From Syntrophomonas sp. UBA1376 (GTDB lineage Bacteria; Bacillota; Syntrophomonadia; Syntrophomonadales; Syntrophomonadaceae), in NCBI GenBank assembly GCA_002305535.1, contig DBRE01000039.1, forward strand, positions 2,391-17,476: 15,086 nucleotides of DNA. Reading direction: 5' to 3'. The notes beneath the pieces were generated by a model. That model worked only from the letters and a program-made list of their open reading frames with translations, did no database searches and was not told where the DNA came from. Position numbers and translations under genes: made by a program. Below are positions 13,240 through 15,086 of this stretch, piece by piece; positions within the stretch are counted from its first letter, which is position 1; every line of letters begins with the position of its first letter.

Positions 13240-13992
13240 ATGATCACACCAGCAGTTCCTAAATCATGGTATTTACCTACCAAGCCGCATAAGTTCTGTC
13301 CTGGGTGCGGACATGGAATCGTATTAAAGGCATTAGGAGAAGTAATAGATGAGTTAGAGATCCAAGACCAGACCATATTCGGGTGCGACATTGGTTGTTC
13401 CTTGCTTTCCTGGGACTTCTTTGCCTGTGACTCCACTCAAACTCATCATGGACGTACGATCCCAGTCATGGTAGGAATCAAGCGTTCCCGGCCTGAATTG
13501 ATAACCATCGGCTATATGGGTGATGGCGGAGGATATTCTATTGGATCTCAGCACCTGTTAAATTCCGCAGTTCGCAATGAAAAGGTTACCCTTATCCTGG
13601 TCAACAACACTAACTACGGAATGACAGGCGGACAGATGGCTCCCACCACTCTGCCGGGGCAAAAAACCGAGACTTCGCCTTATGGACGTGACCCGGAAAC
13701 AACTGGATATCCCACCAAAGGACCAGAGTTTCTGGCCGAAGTTACCTCAGAGGGTGCCTATGTGGCTCGGGCCACTGTATCCAAGTATAAACAATTGAAA
13801 CGCTTCCTAAAAAATGCCCTGCGCAATCAAATAGAAGGCAATGGCTTCTCCTTTGTAGAAGTCCTGTCGACCTGTCCGACCAACTGGCGGACTAATGCTC
13901 AGCAGACCTGGCATTTTCTTGAGGATGAAATGGAGCCATACTTCCCAGTGGGTGAGCTTAAAAGCCCCTTTAGCAAAGGAGGCGATAAATAA
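13240..13992 (+). CDS. korB: 2-oxoacid:ferredoxin oxidoreductase, beta subunit (TPP-binding, KorB-like)
   Basis: The beta subunit binds thiamine diphosphate and carries an iron-sulfur cluster next to it. KFCPGCGHG (18-26, with C20 and C23), C49 and a later LSTCPTNW supply the cysteines. The TPP motif runs from GDGGGYSIG (94-102) to VNNTNYGMTGGQ (121-132). At 250 residues it is the size of short KorB/VorB subunits. AAAGGAGG precedes the ATG, and it starts 18 bp after korA. The last residues, LKSPFSKGGDK, look like translation of a palindromic repeat rather than protein core. The stop codon overlaps the korC start (TAATG), so the two are coupled, and the korC ribosome site lies inside korB. Confidence 0.94.
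   Translation: MITPAVPKSWYLPTKPHKFCPGCGHGIVLKALGEVIDELEIQDQTIFGCDIGCSLLSWDFFACDSTQTHHGRTIPVMVGIKRSRPELITIGYMGDGGGYSIGSQHLLNSAVRNEKVTLILVNNTNYGMTGGQMAPTTLPGQKTETSPYGRDPETTGYPTKGPEFLAEVTSEGAYVARATVSKYKQLKRFLKNALRNQIEGNGFSFVEVLSTCPTNWRTNAQQTWHFLEDEMEPYFPVGELKSPFSKGGDK
13964..13983 (+). repeat. Palindromic element in the korB 3' end covering the korC ribosome site
   Basis: GCCCCTTT (13964-13971) pairs with AAAGGAGGC (13975-13983) around AGC. This gives eight base pairs with one bulged A. It encodes the SPFSKGG tail of KorB and contains the AAAGGAGG (13975-13982) that serves korC. CCCCTTT-AGC-AAAGGGG palindromes of this type are common as dispersed repeats in bacteria, and translated tails of the form SPFSKGG recur in databases (from memory). 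Confidence 0.5.
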
Positions 13993-14573
13993 TGTCGTTA
14001 GTAAGAGTTGCCTTAGCAGGAGAAGGAGGACAGGGCGTACAGTCGGTAGCTGAGATATTAGCCGAAGCTGCCTACAACGAAAATAAACAGGCCATATATA
14101 TACCCAATTTTGGTCTGGAACAACGCGGCGGTGTATCCATTGCCTTCATTCAGGTCAGCGATGAGCGCATTGGGGCACCTAAGTTCAACAAAGCCGATGT
14201 AGTTATTGCCATGAGTGAACGGGCGGTCGGAAGAACGGCCGGGTATTCAGACAGCAACACCCTGTTTGTCTATGACGATGGGTTCAATGTAGATGCGGAG
14301 GAATTGCCCGCAGAAGCCAAGCAAATTATTGGCTTGCCGGCTGTCAATACCGCCAATGAGGAACTTCATCCGCGCGTATTTAATGTAATAATTATGGGAG
14401 CTGTTATTGGATTAACCAATATGGTTACCTTTGAAGCGGCCAAAAATGCTTTAGTGAATAAATTGGGCCATAAATTCGAAAATAATCCGGATTTGCGGGA
14501 ACTCAATTTCAAAGCACTGGAAATCGGCAAAAGAATGGCAGAAGAAGCTCTCCGGGAAGGGGTGGCAAAATAA
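13992..14573 (+). CDS. korC: 2-oxoacid:ferredoxin oxidoreductase, gamma subunit (KorC-like)
   Basis: The gamma subunit of the Kor/Vor complex covers the CoA-binding side of the enzyme. The 193-residue protein opens with the hallmark VALAGEGGQGVQSVAEILAE (about 6-25), and continues with IYIPNFGLEQRGGVSIAFIQ (35-54) and KADVVIAMSERAV. RVFNVIIMGAVIGLT (about 127-141) is the second conserved strand-helix. It is soluble and cytoplasmic. The start codon overlaps the korB stop by one base, nine bases after AAAGGAGG. The next gene begins directly after its stop codon. The family is certain. As with the other subunits, the preferred 2-oxo acid is not. Confidence 0.94.
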   Translation: MSLVRVALAGEGGQGVQSVAEILAEAAYNENKQAIYIPNFGLEQRGGVSIAFIQVSDERIGAPKFNKADVVIAMSERAVGRTAGYSDSNTLFVYDDGFNVDAEELPAEAKQIIGLPAVNTANEELHPRVFNVIIMGAVIGLTNMVTFEAAKNALVNKLGHKFENNPDLRELNFKALEIGKRMAEEALREGVAK

Positions 14574-14837
14574 ATGACCAAAAAGTTAGAAGCAGTGTCA
14601 ACTCCTATGGAAAAAGCCAATTTTCATATCTTCCCTGATTACTGTAAGGGTTGTGGGCTATGTAAAGAAAAATGCCCTAATGACGTTTTGATCTGGTCTG
14701 AGAAATTAGGAGTGTACGGCACACCTATCGTTAAGCCCAAGGACGAAGAAAGCTGTATAGCTTGTTTGATATGCGAAATGGTTTGCCCGGATGCCGCCAT
14801 ATATATAGAAAAGAAACGCACCAAAAAGGCCATCTAA
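14574..14837 (+). CDS. korD: 2-oxoacid:ferredoxin oxidoreductase, delta subunit (2[4Fe-4S] ferredoxin)
   Basis: This 87-residue bacterial-type ferredoxin subunit passes electrons from the TPP site to free ferredoxin. Two cluster motifs are complete: CKGCGLCKEKCP (about 24-35) and CIACLICEMVCP (about 62-73). Each follows C-x2-C-x2-C-x3-C-P. Between them, IVKPKDEES is typical of KorD. It starts at the base after the korC stop codon, with GGAAGGGGTGG in the end of korC as a possible ribosome site. A later ATG at codon 12 (MEKANFHIF) is possible and would not affect the clusters. Delta is last in this operon, whereas many Firmicutes and archaea place it first. A strong terminator follows. Confidence 0.93.
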   Translation: MTKKLEAVSTPMEKANFHIFPDYCKGCGLCKEKCPNDVLIWSEKLGVYGTPIVKPKDEESCIACLICEMVCPDAAIYIEKKRTKKAI

Positions 14838-14869
14838 GCAGGCAACGAAAATTTTGTTATTATAATAGG

Positions 14870-14903
14870 AAAGCCTCCCCCATGCATTTGACGGGAGGCT
14901 TTT
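14870..14903 (+). terminator. Intrinsic terminator of the kor operon
   Basis: AAAGCCTCCC (14870-14879) pairs perfectly with GGGAGGCTTT (14893-14902) around a 13-nt loop. It lies 33 bp after the korD stop codon. The T-run is short (TTTT), then ATC. Confidence 0.88.
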
Positions 14904-14944
14904 ATCATTGGAAACGTCCGCCAGGTTTGCCTTGAAGTTGGGTG

Positions 14945-14974
14945 TTGTCAAAAATGGTTGGCTTCAGGTATAAT
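14945..14974 (+). promoter_or_regulatory. Sigma-A promoter, upstream member of a tandem pair (probable rrn P1)
   Basis: TTGTCA (14945-14950) and a consensus TATAAT (14969-14974) are separated by 18 bp. The start point would fall at or next to G14981. No ORF follows before the window ends. Confidence 0.75.
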
Positions 14975-15043
14975 ACAAAAGGTGTTTACGCAAAGAACTG
15001 CGAAGTACCTTTATTATGCCCCATAAAAAGCCGTGTTTTTACC

Positions 15044-15072
15044 TTGACACAGCCTAGGTGGCATGATAATAT
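15044..15072 (+). promoter_or_regulatory. Sigma-A promoter, downstream member of a tandem pair (probable rrn P2)
   Basis: A consensus TTGACA (15044-15049) is followed 17 bp later by TAATAT (15067-15072); GATAAT at 15065-15070 is an alternative -10 with 15-bp spacing. It lies 98 bp after the first promoter, an arrangement like the P1/P2 pair of Bacillus rRNA operons. Transcription would begin near 15080. Confidence 0.7.
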
Positions 15073-15086
15073 AAATCTTGCGCCGC

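Noticed and set aside
1..15086. CRISPR arrays, transposases, phage genes, toxin-antitoxin pairs, tRNA genes
   Set aside because: No repeat-spacer pattern, no such protein families and no tRNA-like cloverleaf were recognised on either strand.

Overview
The window looks like chromosomal DNA of a low- to mid-GC, anaerobic, spore-forming Firmicute of the class Clostridia, possibly a Syntrophomonas-like or Pelotomaculum-like lineage (family-level guess only). Four things support this: strong AGGAGG ribosome sites throughout; a Bacillus-type long SRP RNA followed by dnaX, ybaB/yaaK, recR, yaaL and bofA; a sporulation gene (bofA); and a four-subunit 2-oxoacid:ferredoxin oxidoreductase.

Layout. 1-446 holds no convincing gene but carries a strong hairpin and a possible terminator for an upstream gene. 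447-3512 is a probable catabolic operon: an SDR dehydrogenase, an MFS transporter and a cyclase-family metal hydrolase, closed by a hairpin. 3776-4330 encodes a hemerythrin-like HHE protein, convergent with an EamA-family permease on the minus strand (4432-5322). A short repeat-like hairpin region lies between them. The permease is divergent from xpt (5472-6044), with a 9-bp inverted repeat between the two genes. 6198-7445 is a likely manganese homeostasis cluster: two half-size GDT1/UPF0016 proteins followed by an MntR-type regulator.

7585-11133 is the conserved information-processing block: SRP RNA with terminator, dnaX, ybaB, recR, then a structured 103-nt gap, DUF2508 (yaaL) and bofA. This is the Bacillus subtilis order, where the rrnA operon follows bofA. 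Here a separately promoted operon (11422-14837) is interposed: a P-loop ATPase of unknown role, then the alpha, beta, gamma and ferredoxin delta subunits of a Kor-type 2-oxoacid:ferredoxin oxidoreductase. It ends in a clear terminator. The last 140 bp carry two tandem sigma-A promoters about 98 bp apart with no ORF. By synteny and arrangement I infer that an rRNA operon begins just past the right edge.

No CRISPR array, insertion sequence, phage gene or obvious new defence system was seen. The least explained items are the P-loop ATPase heading the kor operon, the SDR/MFS/cyclase cassette, the paired half-size GDT1 genes, the atypical RecR Toprim segment, and several strong intergenic hairpins.
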